Positions 9,388-18,683 of a stretch of 64,000 nucleotides of DNA are shown here, one piece after another; position 1 is the first letter of the stretch; each line of letters begins with the position of its first letter. Made by a program: the position numbers and the translations under genes. The stretch is taken from contig CAWGND010000013.1 in assembly GCA_963823845.1 (NCBI GenBank), positions 620,001 to 684,000 on the forward strand. Direction: 5' to 3'. Under the pieces are notes generated by a model. The model made no database searches. It was given only the letters and a program-made list of their open reading frames with translations, and was not told the DNA's origin. Source of the stretch: Alloacidobacterium sp963823845 (GTDB lineage Bacteria; Acidobacteriota; Terriglobia; Terriglobales; Acidobacteriaceae).

Positions 9388-10666
9388 ATGGTTTCTCCTA
9401 TCGCGGCGCAACCGACTGATGTTCTTTCGTCAGTTCGATCGCCGGTCGCTATCAGCAGACGGGTGTTTGAAGGAAAGCGGGCGGCGATGGTTACGTTTTC
9501 ATCTTACCCATTTGATCCGAGGCCACGGCGCGCTATTGAGGCGCTCGTCAATGAAGGCATGACCGTGGACCTAGTATGCCTTGGAAGTAAAGACACTCCC
9601 AGAAGGAAGACCCTACAGGGCATTGAAGTTCTTCGTGTCTCGGTTAATAAGGAAGAACGGGGCGGTAGACTCAAATACGCTTACCGATATGCTTCATTCA
9701 TTCTGTTTTCGTCTTTAGTCTTTGGCCTGCGCTCACTCACCCGCGGCTACGACTTGGTCTATGTGCACAATATGCCGGACATACTGGTGCTGAGTTCGTT
9801 GATACCTCGAGCCTTGGGAGCGAAGGTGATTCTCGATATGCATGATCCGATGCCCGAGCTCATGATGACGATCTTTAACGTGAACCAGCAAAGCCGAAGC
9901 GTTCGCCTATTGAGGCACCTAGAAAAGTGGAGCCTAGGGCAGGCGAATGTGGTGCTCACAGTCAATATCGCATGTAAGCGACTGTTCTCTTCGCGTAGCT
10001 GCCATGCCGAGAAGATCGACATTGTGATGAATTCTCCTGACGAGCAGATCTTTCCATTCCGTGCTCCAAGGTTTCGCGCTCACGATGAGACCACAAGACA
10101 AGCCATTCATTGTCATGTATCACGGGTCGTTAGTTGAACGAAATGGCTTGGACCTCGCAGTCGATGCAATGGCACGAGTACAGGAAACTAATCCCGTCTC
10201 AGAGCTCAGGATTTGTGGTCATGCCACACCGTTCCTTGAGCGCACCATGGAAATCGCCCGGAACAAAAGAGTAAACGTTCGCTATCTCGGACCAAAACGA
10301 CTCGAAGATCTTGCATTAGAAATCGAAGGTTGTGATGTGGGAATCATTCCGAATCATCGAAATGTCTTTACCGAGATTAATACCCCTACTCGTATTTTTG
10401 AATACTTGGCTCTGGGCAAGCCGGTGATTGCACCACGAACACCAGGCATCCAGGATTACTTTACTCCCGAGTCGCTCCTCTTTTTTGAGCCAGGCAACTC
10501 GGAGGAGCTTGCCAAAAAAATCGAATTTGTTTTTCTTCACCCTCGGGAAGCTGCTGAAACAGCGGTCCGAGGGCAACAGGTTTACCTGTCACATACATGG
10601 TCCCAGGAGCGTCAGAGCCTTGTGGATCGCGTCAGCGAGCTTCTGTGCGAGGACAAATTGCATTGA
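9388..10666 (+). CDS. Glycosyltransferase family 4, frameshifted
   Basis: GT-B glycosyltransferase read in two frames. The N-terminal half (ATG 9388 to about 10075) carries AAMVTFSSYPFDPRPRRAIEAL, split between the first strand and helix, and DLVYVHNMPDILVLSSL. The C-terminal half (about 10080-10666, shifted by one base) starts at MRPQDKPFIVMYHGSLVERN and has the nucleotide-sugar domain with ELRICGHATPF, VGIIPNHRN and NTPTRIFEYLALGKPVIAP (E-x7-E region). The two halves meet near 10075-10095. Combined length is about 425 residues, normal for GT4. It is cytoplasmic or membrane-associated and should add one sugar to the EPS repeat unit. Donor and acceptor cannot be told from sequence. Confidence 0.85.
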
Positions 10667-10682
10667 TAGTGAGTCTCCAAAC

Positions 10683-11288
10683 ATGCGCATAACTGTCGAG
10701 TCCAGACATCTACAGGATGTTCTTGTGGTCGTACCCGAGGTTTTTAGGGACAGCCGTGGATTTTTCTCAGAGACATTCCGGGCGGATCAATTTAGATCAC
10801 TCGGCTTGCCCACCGAATTTGTTCAAGACAATCATTCTCGATCTGCGAGGGGAGTCGTGAGAGGGTTACATTTTCAGTGGGATCCTCCGATGGGCAAGCT
10901 GATGCGCGTTTCTCTAGGCAGCGCGTTCCTAGTCGCGGTGGATATTCGCAAAGACTCACCCACGCTTGGCAAGTGGGTCGGTGTCATGGCTACAGAGGAA
11001 AACAGACGTCAAGTCTGGGCCCCGGCCGGTTTTGCGCGCGGCTTCTGCGTACTCTCCGAGATTGCAGAGATACAGTACAAATGTACCGGTATCTACAATA
11101 ACCAAGCGGAATCCGGAATCCTTTGGAATGATCCTGAGATCGGCATTGAGTGGCCACTCATAGATGTACAGCTTTCCGATAAGGACCAAAAGGCGCGGAC
11201 CTTGGCCCAGCGGTTGGACTCGCCCGAGTCCGTGAATGTTCTTTATGAGTCGAAGATAGAACCCACCTTATTGAAAGGAAGATTATGA
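10683..11288 (+). CDS. rfbC: dTDP-4-dehydrorhamnose 3,5-epimerase-like cupin (RmlC family)
   Basis: Start ATG at 10683 gives 201 residues. A longer open frame runs upstream to 10428 but overlaps the preceding glycosyltransferase. RmlC hallmarks are FRDSRGFFSETF (21-32), the catalytic-His motif RGLHFQ (60-65), GKWVG and WAPAGFARGFCVLS in the second half. It would epimerise C3 and C5 of a 4-keto-6-deoxy sugar nucleotide. It overlaps the following epimerase gene by 4 nt (ATGA), and an RmlD-like reductase follows that gene. The first two RmlABCD enzymes are not in this window and must be supplied elsewhere. Substrate could be a dTDP or another NDP sugar. Confidence 0.85.
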   Translation: MRITVESRHLQDVLVVVPEVFRDSRGFFSETFRADQFRSLGLPTEFVQDNHSRSARGVVRGLHFQWDPPMGKLMRVSLGSAFLVAVDIRKDSPTLGKWVGVMATEENRRQVWAPAGFARGFCVLSEIAEIQYKCTGIYNNQAESGILWNDPEIGIEWPLIDVQLSDKDQKARTLAQRLDSPESVNVLYESKIEPTLLKGRL

Positions 11289-12274
11289 AAGTGCTTGTTG
11301 TTGGTGGAGCGGGATATTTAGGCTGCGTCCTCATTCCCAGATTGCTCGATCGAGGCTACAAAGTCGACGTAGTGGACCTGTTCTGGTTTGGAAACCATCT
11401 CCCTCGCCAGGTTGGTGTTTTGAATCAGGATCTCTTCCAGCTCACTGTTGAGGACCTGGAGCCTTACGACCAGGTCGTCTTTGTTGCCGGACTCTCAAAC
11501 GATCCGATGGCGGAATACTCGCCGAGCAAGAATTTCATCTTCAATGCGGCCGCCCCGGCTTACTTAGCCTATATGGCCAAACTTGCCAAGGTGAAGCGGT
11601 ACATCTACGCATCTTCTTGTTCTGTATACGGCTATACAGAAAATGAGCTTTATGATGAGACGCGCAGTGTTGGCTCAACGTATCCATATGGCATTTCCAA
11701 GCTTCAGGGCGAGCAGGCGGCCTTGCAATTGGCTGACGACGATTTTTCGGTTATTTCGCTGCGCAAAGGTACCATCTCTGGATACAGTCCTCGCATGCGA
11801 GTTGATCTCATCATCAACACAATGTTCAAGACCGCGCTTCGGGACAACACCATCACCGTCAATAATCCCTCGATTTGGAGGCCGATCCTGAGCATCGAGG
11901 ATGCCGCCACGGCATACATTCGCGCAATAGAGGCAAACTACAAGATTTCTGGTGTGTTCAATATTGCTTCCGGTAATTACACAGTCGGAGAAATTGGTGA
12001 TCTTGTGAAAACCGCTATTGAAGAATGTCTGCCAAAACGAGTAAATCTTTGCATCAAACACATTCAGGACTTCCGAAACTACAAGGTCAGCATTGAAAAA
12101 GCGAAGAACGTCTTGAGCTTTCACCCTGCCGGCGATGTGAAATCCATCGTGATCAATCTGATTGACAATCTAGACAAATTCCATGATTGGGATAATCCCC
12201 TCTATTCCAATATCCAGGCTTTCAAGTCTCTAGAAAGCGGGATCGAGATTTATGCCATGGAAGCTTCGAAATGA
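11285..12274 (+). CDS. NAD-dependent epimerase/dehydratase (extended SDR)
   Basis: Extended short-chain dehydrogenase of 329 residues. The cofactor motif is GGAGYLG (residues 7-13). The active-site pair is SSCSVYGY (Ser region, ~109-116) and YPYGISK (Tyr/Lys). The sequence NDPM near residue 75 and LRKGTISGYSPRMR are typical of NDP-sugar epimerases rather than of UDP-glucose 4-epimerase proper. It is joined by 4-nt overlaps to the RmlC-like gene upstream and the RmlD-like gene downstream, so the three are probably translated together and act on one sugar nucleotide. It shares the overall scaffold of the epimerase at 31004. The precise reaction (4-epimerase, dehydratase or reductase) is not determined. 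Confidence 0.87.
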   Translation: MKVLVVGGAGYLGCVLIPRLLDRGYKVDVVDLFWFGNHLPRQVGVLNQDLFQLTVEDLEPYDQVVFVAGLSNDPMAEYSPSKNFIFNAAAPAYLAYMAKLAKVKRYIYASSCSVYGYTENELYDETRSVGSTYPYGISKLQGEQAALQLADDDFSVISLRKGTISGYSPRMRVDLIINTMFKTALRDNTITVNNPSIWRPILSIEDAATAYIRAIEANYKISGVFNIASGNYTVGEIGDLVKTAIEECLPKRVNLCIKHIQDFRNYKVSIEKAKNVLSFHPAGDVKSIVINLIDNLDKFHDWDNPLYSNIQAFKSLESGIEIYAMEASK

Positions 12275-13190
12275 AGATAGTGGTCATAGGCGCTAATGGC
12301 CAACTTGGAAGTGATGTCGTCGCTGCCTTTGCCGGGCGAGGCGATGACGTGTCTCCTCTCACACATGCGGACGCTGAGTTGGTAAATCTCGATTCGGTAT
12401 CGAAATGCCTCAAGGAATTGCAGCCTCAGCTCGTTGTAAATGCGGCGGCAATGCACCACGTGGAGCGTTGCGAACAGGAGCCGGAGAAAGCCTTTGCCGT
12501 TAATGCCCTCGGTAGCAGAAATCTCGCACTAGCAACACGTGAACTGGATGCGGTTCTCCTGCATGTAAGCACAGACTACGTCTTTGACGGCAGCAAAAGA
12601 CTCCCCTATGAAGAACAGGATGCTCCGCGGCCGTTGAACGTCTATGGGATTACGAAATTGTCCGGTGAGTACTTCGTGCGCTCGACCAATCCGAAACATT
12701 TTGTGTTGCGCACCTCCGGTCTCTATGGAAAGAACCCTGTCGGGGCAAGGATGGGCTCAATTTTGTTGACCTGATGCTCAAGCTTGGAAAAGAGCGCGGG
12801 AAAGTGCGTGTCGTAAATAACGAGGAAGTTACTCCGACTTCAACGTTCGAGCTTGCGCAACAGATAGTGCTACTCAGCCGCACTAACAATTTCGGGCTGT
12901 TTCATGCAACTGCTGAAGGGAGTTGCACTTGGTACGATTTTGCACGGGAAATCTTTTCCATTGCTAACCTGCAGGCGAGAGTAGAGATAGCCGATCCGCA
13001 GGAATTCCCCACAAAGGTTCCACGTCCAACTTATTCGGTTCTAGAGAATACCGCATTGAAGGCCCGAGGCGTGAATTGCTTGCGGCCCTGGCAAGAAGGA
13101 CTCCGCCGCTACCTTCACGACCCCGCGGGTGCATCGTCGGAGCCGACACCAGCGGCCTCGCTCTTCGCTCGTCCTCTGGGTGTCCGCTAA
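12271..13190 (+). CDS. rfbD: dTDP-4-dehydrorhamnose reductase (RmlD family), frameshifted
   Basis: Reductase for the last step of dTDP-rhamnose-type synthesis. The first part (12271-~12745) has GANGQLGSD (residues 7-15), VVNAAAMHHVERCE, STDYVFDGS and the YGITKLSGE active-site Tyr/Lys. The frame then ends at a false stop (12774). In another frame the sense continues as KDGLNFVDLMLKLGKERG, VRVVNNEEVTPTST and RPTYSVLEN up to 13190. The break falls next to a G4 run at about 12742-12750 and needs one base change. Combined length is about 306 residues, normal for RmlD. Its start overlaps the preceding epimerase stop by 4 nt. The C-terminal 20 residues after RRYLHD look non-conserved. Confidence 0.87.
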
Positions 13191-13304
13191 GTGCTGCCTC
13201 GGGTGATAAGAGAACCGAAGCCCAATAACCTGCCCCCAGCTGCGTATTGGCTTGCGGTTAGTCAATCCAGCTCATATGCCATCGATTCTGAAATCCCACC
13301 ATCC

Positions 13305-14306
13305 ATGAAACTGTCGATCATCATTTTGTGTTGGAACGACCGCCGCGTGATTGCGGACTGCCTTCGATCGATTTTTGTCAATACACACTCAGCCGAATTC
13401 GAAGTGATCGTTTCCGATAACGGCTCGACGGATGGTTCGATCGAATTTATTCGCTCCTCCTACCCTATGGTTCGCGTGATCGAAAATGGGTGGAATTTGC
13501 GATTTGCGAAGGCGAACAATGTCGGGATCCGAGCGAGCCGTGGAGAGTACGTCCTGATTCTCAACCCAGACACCATCATTCACGACGGTACATTGGACGG
13601 AATGGTGTCATTCGCGGATCAGCACCCCGAAGCCGGAGCCTTTGGCTGCAGAGTTCTGAATTCGGACGGATCCTATCAGAGGTCGGCACGGCCTTTCGCG
13701 TCGTTTCGAAACGAATGGATCGCTGCGTTTTATCTGCGAAGCTTAGGGCGTTTGCACAAGTGGTTTACATCAGACAGTTATCCAGGCTGGAAAGGCACGA
13801 CCGAACGCCAAGTCGACTGGGTATCCGGATGCTTCATTCTTGCCCGTGGCAGCCTGCTCAAATCCGTCGGCGGCTTCGATGAGCAGTTTTTTTACTATTA
13901 CGAAGATATGGATCTTTGCCGACGTTTTTGGCAAGCAGGCTATCCAATTCTCTACACACCAGATGAGACGATCACGCATCTCGGCGGACAATCGACGAAA
14001 ACTCGCTTTCCTGCGCTGGCCTTCGTGCTTGACGGCCAAGTAACGCGGTATTTGTATTATTACAAGTATTCAGGAGAGCGTGGAGTGCGTCGGGCTCGGC
14101 GCATAGCTCTGGTCTCGGCCTTACTCCGGTGGCTAGGCTATGGAGTGAAACAAGTTGTGCGGCCCACGGAGGCTGGACGTATGCGCTTGGAACTGCACCG
14201 CGGACTATTCGAATGGCACCGCCGCGTGGATCCGATACGCCTGATCGAGAATGGCGAAGAGCCTCGACTACGAATGGAACTAACGGGACGCGTTTTTGAA
14301 AGATGA
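13305..14306 (+). CDS. Glycosyltransferase family 2 (rhamnosyltransferase-like)
   Basis: GT-A glycosyltransferase, 333 residues from the ATG at 13305, where homology begins with MKLSIIILCWNDRR. A GTG 114 nt upstream is possible but adds a non-conserved peptide. Motifs include SDNGSTDGS (37-45), NNVGIRASRGEYVLILNPDT (71-90) with the metal-binding region, VDWVSGCFILARGSLL and GGFDEQFFYYYEDMDLCRR. These last two mark the WbbL-like rhamnosyltransferase group. The protein is soluble or peripheral at the inner membrane. It follows the RmlC/RmlD-like genes, which is consistent with a deoxyhexose donor, though this is inference. Confidence 0.88.
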   Translation: MKLSIIILCWNDRRVIADCLRSIFVNTHSAEFEVIVSDNGSTDGSIEFIRSSYPMVRVIENGWNLRFAKANNVGIRASRGEYVLILNPDTIIHDGTLDGMVSFADQHPEAGAFGCRVLNSDGSYQRSARPFASFRNEWIAAFYLRSLGRLHKWFTSDSYPGWKGTTERQVDWVSGCFILARGSLLKSVGGFDEQFFYYYEDMDLCRRFWQAGYPILYTPDETITHLGGQSTKTRFPALAFVLDGQVTRYLYYYKYSGERGVRRARRIALVSALLRWLGYGVKQVVRPTEAGRMRLELHRGLFEWHRRVDPIRLIENGEEPRLRMELTGRVFER

Positions 14307-14393
14307 AGGGCCGACCATTCGGACTTGCGCGAAGGCAACTCTCTTCTGTAATAACGTGCTACCGAACATAATCATGCGAAAGGCCGTTACACC

Positions 14394-15737
14394 TTGAGCG
14401 AAGACAACAGGCCGATTCGGGTTCTTTACAGCTTTCCGAACAAGCTGGGTGCTCAGCGAATTTGTTATACGGCCTGGGAGCAGGTCAAAGGATTGGCAGC
14501 GGCCGGGGCCCAAGTCACCGTTTTCACGGGCGGCTTGTTAAGACCTCTTCCTGAAGGAGTGACCGTACATACAACTCTTGCGCGAGGTAGCCTTCGAATA
14601 CCCTACAAGCTCATAGGCTCAAAACGCGCGATGGCGCTGCACGATTACATCGTATCGCGTCGGATCAAGCCCATGGCAGGTCAGATCGACATCGTACACA
14701 CGTGGCCTCAAGGGGCGTTGCGAACGATTGAGGCCGCGAAAAGACTCGGGATACCAACCGTACTCGAGAGATGCAACACTCATACGCGCTTCGCTTATGA
14801 GGTTGTGCGGAAGGAATGCGATCGCCTTGGCGTTGCACTGCCGTCCGGTCATGAAAGTGCGTTCAATGAAGATGTGCTTCGGGTCGAGGAAGAAGAATTT
14901 CGGCGGGCCGACCGCCTTCTCTGCCCTTCGGATTTTGTAGTCAAGACTTTTCTGGAGCGCGGTTTCTCGCCACATCAGTTGGCCCGGCACATTTACGGCT
15001 TCGACGAAAAAGTTTACTACCCTAGCCGCGAACCGCATGATGCCCGGCAGGGGCTGACGATGCTCTTCGTCGGCGTTTGCGCGGTGAGAAAGGGCGTCCA
15101 TTATGCGCTGGAGGCATGGCTCAAATCTCCCGCCTGTAGAACCGGCACTTTTCTGATTGCGGGGGAATTCTTGCCGGCATACGCCGAGAAGCTCGCATCA
15201 ATGCTTTCGCATCCCAGCATCCGTATCCTGGGGCACAGGAACGATGTACCCGAACTGATGAGGAAGAGTGATATCTTGGTTCTCCCAAGCATCGAAGAAG
15301 GCTATGGGCTCGTAATTGCCGAGGCAATGGGCAGCGGCTGTGTCCCTCTCGCGTCTGACGCATGCACGGAGATTTGCAGGCACATGGAAACAGGTCTAGT
15401 TCATAGGGTTGGAGACGTGTTTGAATTGAGCCGACAGATCTCCATGCTCCACGACGACCGCGCGCTTCTCGGCAGGTTGCGAGCGGCGTCGCTTACCAAG
15501 GTTCCTGAGATCACATGGACTGCTGCTGGCTTAAGACTGCTTCAGGCGTATCGCGAAACAATCGCTGCGCATGACGGCAGAGGAGACTGTTCTGCAACTG
15601 CTACAGTACTGAATTCGAGTCGAGACCGGATTTCGGTTTCGCCCCCCCGAACGCGACGCCCGTTGCTTCTCGCGCGGATACCGGCACACCCGACACCGAA
15701 GAAACTCGCCAGCATGTTTTCAGAAAGTATGCCCTAA
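14394..15737 (+). CDS. Glycosyltransferase family 4
   Basis: GT-B glycosyltransferase with a TTG start at 14394. The ATG at 14374 is in another frame and stops at once. The N-terminal domain has VLYSFPNKLGAQRICYTAWE and DIVHTWPQGALRTIEAAKRL. The C-terminal donor domain has LFVGVCAVRKGVHYALEAW, ILGHRNDVPELMRKSDILVL and the retaining-enzyme signature IEEGYGLVIAEAMGSG. The homologous part ends near residue 395. The last ~50 residues (after RETIAAHDGRG) are Arg/Pro/Ser-rich and overlap the open frame of the next glycosyltransferase. The true C-terminus may therefore be nearer 15574, with one base wrong in the last stretch. Confidence 0.87.
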   Translation: MSEDNRPIRVLYSFPNKLGAQRICYTAWEQVKGLAAAGAQVTVFTGGLLRPLPEGVTVHTTLARGSLRIPYKLIGSKRAMALHDYIVSRRIKPMAGQIDIVHTWPQGALRTIEAAKRLGIPTVLERCNTHTRFAYEVVRKECDRLGVALPSGHESAFNEDVLRVEEEEFRRADRLLCPSDFVVKTFLERGFSPHQLARHIYGFDEKVYYPSREPHDARQGLTMLFVGVCAVRKGVHYALEAWLKSPACRTGTFLIAGEFLPAYAEKLASMLSHPSIRILGHRNDVPELMRKSDILVLPSIEEGYGLVIAEAMGSGCVPLASDACTEICRHMETGLVHRVGDVFELSRQISMLHDDRALLGRLRAASLTKVPEITWTAAGLRLLQAYRETIAAHDGRGDCSATATVLNSSRDRISVSPPRTRRPLLLARIPAHPTPKKLASMFSESMP

Positions 15738-16582
15738 TATCGCCGGTACGGGATGAGGAGCAGTATATCGCCAAGACGATCGAGTCGGTGATATGCCAGA
15801 CGAGTCGGCCTGCGGAGTGGATCATCATCGATGATGGTTCACGCGACGAGACGGGAAGAATCATCGATGAGTATGCGAAACAGTATCCTTGGATTGTTGC
15901 GCTCCATCGAGCGGACCGGGGCTGTAGGCTAGCTGGGACCGGGGTGATGGAGGCGTTTTATTCCGGGTATGAGCGTCTTCGGTGTGAAGACTGGGAGTTC
16001 ATCGGTAAACTCGATGGGGATGTTGTCCTAGAAGCCGGGTATTTCGAGGCATGCTTTGATCGCTTCGCAAAAGACGCGAAACTCGGCATCTGCGGTGGCG
16101 TGATGTATTGCAACGAGGACGGTCAACTGAAGCTGGACAAGCACCCGATGCATCATGTACGAGGGGCAGTTAAGTTGTACAGAAGATCCTGCTGGAGTGG
16201 CATCGGCGGCCTGATCAAGAGTCCAGGATGGGATACGGTGGACGAAGTACATGCCAACATGCTGGGCTGGCGCACACGAAGTTTCTCGGAACTCAGAGTA
16301 ATCCAAAATCGTGCGACCGGTGCTGCGGCAGGGCCTTGGCGCGACAACGTGAAAAACGGACGGGCCGACTATGTGTCTGGCTATCACCCTCTATTCTTAG
16401 CCGTCAAATGCCTAAAACGGCTGTTTCAAAAGCCATACGTAATCAAGTCCTTAGCCCATGCGTCCGGCTATCTCTCGTGCTATGCGGGAAGGATACCCAG
16501 GATCGAGAACAGGGACCTAATAAACTACATTCGGACCCAACAGATAAGGCGACTGCTTTTTCTAGAAAATAACTGGAAATGA
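15575..16582 (+). CDS. Glycosyltransferase family 2, start unresolved
   Basis: The GT-A core begins YALISPVRDEEQYIAKTIES at about 15728 and continues IIIDDGSRDETGRII, a metal-binding KLDGDVVLEAGYF and GPWRDNVKNGR. The first in-frame GTG (15788) would cut off the first strand, so the real start lies upstream. The frame is open back to 15575 but has no ATG, GTG or TTG. An ATG at 15571 lies one frame away (MTAEETVLQLLQY then stop). The simplest reading is that translation starts at 15571 and one base is wrong between 15571 and ~15650, where there is a C7 run (15642-15648). The given start is the edge of the open frame. No membrane segment is seen. Confidence 0.75.
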   Translation, partial: RQRRLFCNCYSTEFESRPDFGFAPPNATPVASRADTGTPDTEETRQHVFRKYALISPVRDEEQYIAKTIESVICQTSRPAEWIIIDDGSRDETGRIIDEYAKQYPWIVALHRADRGCRLAGTGVMEAFYSGYERLRCEDWEFIGKLDGDVVLEAGYFEACFDRFAKDAKLGICGGVMYCNEDGQLKLDKHPMHHVRGAVKLYRRSCWSGIGGLIKSPGWDTVDEVHANMLGWRTRSFSELRVIQNRATGAAAGPWRDNVKNGRADYVSGYHPLFLAVKCLKRLFQKPYVIKSLAHASGYLSCYAGRIPRIENRDLINYIRTQQIRRLLFLENNWK

Positions 16583-16712
16583 TGTTTGCATGTGTTCGCA
16601 TTAGAGTCCCGTAACGAATTTTGCTGCTTAGACGCCATAACCGAAATGGTGCCAAAAGACTTTAGGTACCACTCTTCCCAATCTCAACCGGATTATTAAG
16701 AAGCTTAACTTC

Positions 16713-18683
16713 ATGTGTGGCATCTGTGGCAAGTTTATGTTCGATCGTGGAGCTTCTGTTTCTGCTGCCCTGGTCAAGGACATGGCAGACGCGATTGTGC
16801 ATCGCGGTCCCGACGATGAGGGGTTTTATGTTTCGGGGCAGATTGGTCTGGGGTTCCGGCGTCTTTCAATCATTGATCTGAATGGCGGCCATCAGCCGCT
16901 TTCCAATGAGGATGGAGCGGTCTGGGTCGTCTTTAATGGCGAGATCTACAACTATCAGGCTATTCGTCGCGAACTCATGGCAAAAGGTCATACGTTTAGG
17001 ACAAATTCAGATACGGAAGTCATCGTACATCTCTACGAAGAATACGGAACTGATTGTGTACAACATCTCCGGGGAATGTTCGCATTCGCAATATGGGACG
17101 ATAGAGAAAACTCACTCTTCCTTGCTCGGGATCGAGTTGGAATTAAACCTCTTTACTATTTTGTAGATAAGAAGTTCCTTGCTTTCGGTTCAGAGCTCAA
17201 GGCTATACTGGCCGACCCGGCGATACCTCGGGAAGTCGCTCCTGAGTTAATTGACCGTTTTCTGACCTACTACTACATGCCGGGAGGACAAACTCTTTTA
17301 AAGAACATGTTCAAACTGGAACCGGGTCACACCCTCATAGCCAAGAATGGCAAGTTCGAGGTTAGGCGATACTGGGACCTCGATTTCTCCGGCTCAGATC
17401 TCCAGCATCCGCGGCCCGATGTAGAAGAGCAATTCCTCGATCTCCTCGACGAGGCTGTGCAACTCCACATGATTAGCGACGTGCCAGTCGGATTTCTTTT
17501 AAGTGGCGGCTTAGACTCAACCGCGATGCTGAGCTTAGCCGCTCAAAAGACCGACAGACCCATCAGTACGTTCACAATTGGTTTCTCATCCAACGGAGTT
17601 GTGGATGAACGTCCCTTTGCGCGGCTAGCGGCAAAGCGCTTTGGTTCGAAGCATTATGAGTTATCAATATCGCCGGACGATTTCGCAGCGTTTCTTCCGA
17701 ATTATGTATGGCATATGGAGGAGCCCGTTTGCGAGCCCCCGGCAATTGCGCTCTATTACATATCTAAGCTGGCGAGCCAGCATGTGAAAGTTCTCATGTC
17801 CGGTGAGGGTGGGGACGAGGCGTTCGCCGGATATGAGAACTATCGCAACATTTTTTGGTTCGAGCATATGAAGGCCGCCTTTGGGCCGTTTAAAAAGCCC
17901 GTCGGAATGGGCATGAACTTGTTAGGCAAGGTATTGCACTCGCGAGTCCTCGGCAAATATGGCGACAGGATGGGTGTACCCTTTGAGGAGTACTATTTGG
18001 GCCGCACGTCATCGCCATTCGAGTTTTTTCCGCGAGAACGGTCGAAACTATATTCGGAAGCAATGGCGCAGTACGTTAACGTGGAACAGTCTGTAAGCGC
18101 CACTCGGCAGTATCTATCAAGGGCGGCGAATTACAATTTGCTCAGCAAAATGCTGTATGTGGATACCAATACGTGGCTGCCCGACGAACTGTTGGTCAAA
18201 GCGGATAAGATGACGATGGCAAACTCTGTGGAGCTTCGCGTTCCGTTCCTCGATCATAAGGTCCTGGAGTTTGCTGCGGGATTGCCACGCAACCAGAAGG
18301 TTCGCGGGTGGTCGATGAAATATCTGGCGAAGAAGGCGCTGAGAGGCCACGTCCCCGAGGAGATTATTGGTCGACGTAAAGCAGGCTTCCCCGTGCCTTA
18401 CCGGATGTGGCTACGAAGTAGCCTTCGAGATTGGGTTTATGAAATCTTACTAGATCGTAAGACGCTCAGCCGGGGGTACTTCCAGAAACGTACGGTTGAG
18501 GAACTCATTCAGCGCAATTCAAGCGGCGCCGACTATAGCAAGGAGCTTTTTTCGCTTGTGGTCCTTGAGTTATGGCTTAGGACTTTCGTGGATCGGGACT
18601 CCGCTATGAATCTGACGGAAGTCGGCGTCCCTGCCGTTGCGGCGTCAACTGCTGGAGTCAGCCAGCGGAGTGGTGTCAGATGA
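16713..18683 (+). CDS. asnB: Asparagine synthase, glutamine-hydrolysing (EPS-locus type)
   Basis: Class II glutamine amidotransferase plus ATP-dependent synthetase, 656 residues. The mature N-terminal nucleophile is Cys 2 in MCGICGKF. The amidotransferase domain shows IVHRGPDDEG and VFNGEIYNY. The synthetase P-loop is SGGLDST (~264-270), followed by VLMSGEGGDEAFAGY. Such AsnB paralogues are common in exosortase-type and other EPS loci, where they are thought to amidate a uronic acid or other sugar carboxylate rather than make asparagine. The uronic-acid-type genes upstream give a possible substrate, but this is inference. It overlaps the deacetylase gene by 4 nt. The gap upstream (16583-16712) holds no gene. 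Confidence 0.92.
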   Translation: MCGICGKFMFDRGASVSAALVKDMADAIVHRGPDDEGFYVSGQIGLGFRRLSIIDLNGGHQPLSNEDGAVWVVFNGEIYNYQAIRRELMAKGHTFRTNSDTEVIVHLYEEYGTDCVQHLRGMFAFAIWDDRENSLFLARDRVGIKPLYYFVDKKFLAFGSELKAILADPAIPREVAPELIDRFLTYYYMPGGQTLLKNMFKLEPGHTLIAKNGKFEVRRYWDLDFSGSDLQHPRPDVEEQFLDLLDEAVQLHMISDVPVGFLLSGGLDSTAMLSLAAQKTDRPISTFTIGFSSNGVVDERPFARLAAKRFGSKHYELSISPDDFAAFLPNYVWHMEEPVCEPPAIALYYISKLASQHVKVLMSGEGGDEAFAGYENYRNIFWFEHMKAAFGPFKKPVGMGMNLLGKVLHSRVLGKYGDRMGVPFEEYYLGRTSSPFEFFPRERSKLYSEAMAQYVNVEQSVSATRQYLSRAANYNLLSKMLYVDTNTWLPDELLVKADKMTMANSVELRVPFLDHKVLEFAAGLPRNQKVRGWSMKYLAKKALRGHVPEEIIGRRKAGFPVPYRMWLRSSLRDWVYEILLDRKTLSRGYFQKRTVEELIQRNSSGADYSKELFSLVVLELWLRTFVDRDSAMNLTEVGVPAVAASTAGVSQRSGVR

